Part shown: in pieces, positions 59,341 to 64,000 of the stretch
How the letters are laid out: each line of letters opens with the position of its first letter
Numbering within the stretch: the stretch's first letter is position 1
Assembly: GCA_003963075.1 (NCBI GenBank)
Contig: RXJV01000019.1
Location: 27,122-91,121, forward strand
DNA: 64,000 nucleotides
Source of the DNA: Burkholderiales bacterium
GTDB lineage: Bacteria; Pseudomonadota; Gammaproteobacteria; Burkholderiales; Burkholderiaceae_C
Direction: 5' to 3'
Translations under genes and position numbers: made by a program
Notes under the pieces: generated by a model
The model's input: the letters and a program-made list of their open reading frames with translations, nothing else
The model's database searches: none
Told to the model about the DNA's origin: nothing

Positions 59341-64000
<4,660 letters not shown>

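Overview
The window is a high-GC (roughly 70%) stretch of a purple photosynthetic betaproteobacterium, most like the Rubrivivax/Roseateles group of Burkholderiales. I base this on gene order (bchD-bchI; bchG-MFS-bchP; ppsR-aerR; bchFNBHLM-lhaA-puhABC-acsF-puhE; crt genes; bchCXYZ-pufBALMC), on an acsF-type oxygen-dependent cyclase next to the puh genes, on a BciA-type 8-vinyl reductase, and on HiPIP as a likely electron donor. The species assignment is inference.

Layout. 1-3215: the 3' part of an adenosylcobalamin-dependent ribonucleotide reductase gene interrupted by a 380-residue LAGLIDADG intein. 3393-11486 (minus strand): a bacteriochlorophyll operon read as bchG, PucC-family MFS, bchP, a small membrane protein, HiPIP, DUF3422, bchI, bchD. 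11673-14253 (minus): the photosynthesis regulators ppsR/crtJ and aerR/ppaA. 14554-28657 (plus): bchF, N, B, H, L, M, lhaA, puhA, puhB, puhC, acsF, puhE, tightly packed. 28755-29624 (minus): bchO. 29666-33696 (plus): crtI, crtB, hemA and a 48-residue membrane peptide. 33742-37237 (minus): crtD, crtC, bciA. 37340-48374 (plus): crtE, crtF, bchC, X, Y, Z, a 35-codon reading frame, pufB, a 75-residue single-membrane-span protein, pufA, pufL, pufM, a 76-residue protein, pufC. 48521-59181: non-photosynthetic genes (a two-domain solute-binding protein and porin, TerB-like, POT transporter, EcsC-like, DEDD exonuclease, PAS/GGDEF cyclase, malonyl-CoA ligase-like, receiver protein). 59341-64000: the first 4.66 kb of a tandemly duplicated UvrA.

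Together the cluster encodes bacteriochlorophyll a synthesis from Mg chelation (BchH, D, I) through methylation (BchM), aerobic ring closure (AcsF), 8-vinyl reduction (BciA), dark protochlorophyllide reduction (BchLNB), chlorin reduction (BchXYZ), ring A side-chain steps (BchF, BchC), esterification (BchG) and phytyl reduction (BchP). It also encodes carotenoids of the spheroidene/spirilloxanthin type (CrtE, B, I, C, D, F), the reaction centre (PufL, M, C and PuhA), LH1 (PufB, A) and assembly factors. No bchE, crtA or pucBA is present in this window. TGT-N12-ACA palindromes typical of PpsR/CrtJ lie at the bchG, bchO/crtI, crtD/crtE and bchC promoters, with a one-mismatch version at bchF.

The main novelties are two undescribed small reading frames inside the puf operon (between pufB and pufA, and between pufM and pufC), an apparent leaderless-promoter geometry shared by bchF, crtI and bchG, a crtC whose conserved N-terminal motif lies upstream of any usable start codon, and the intein placed exactly at the ribonucleotide reductase radical cysteine.
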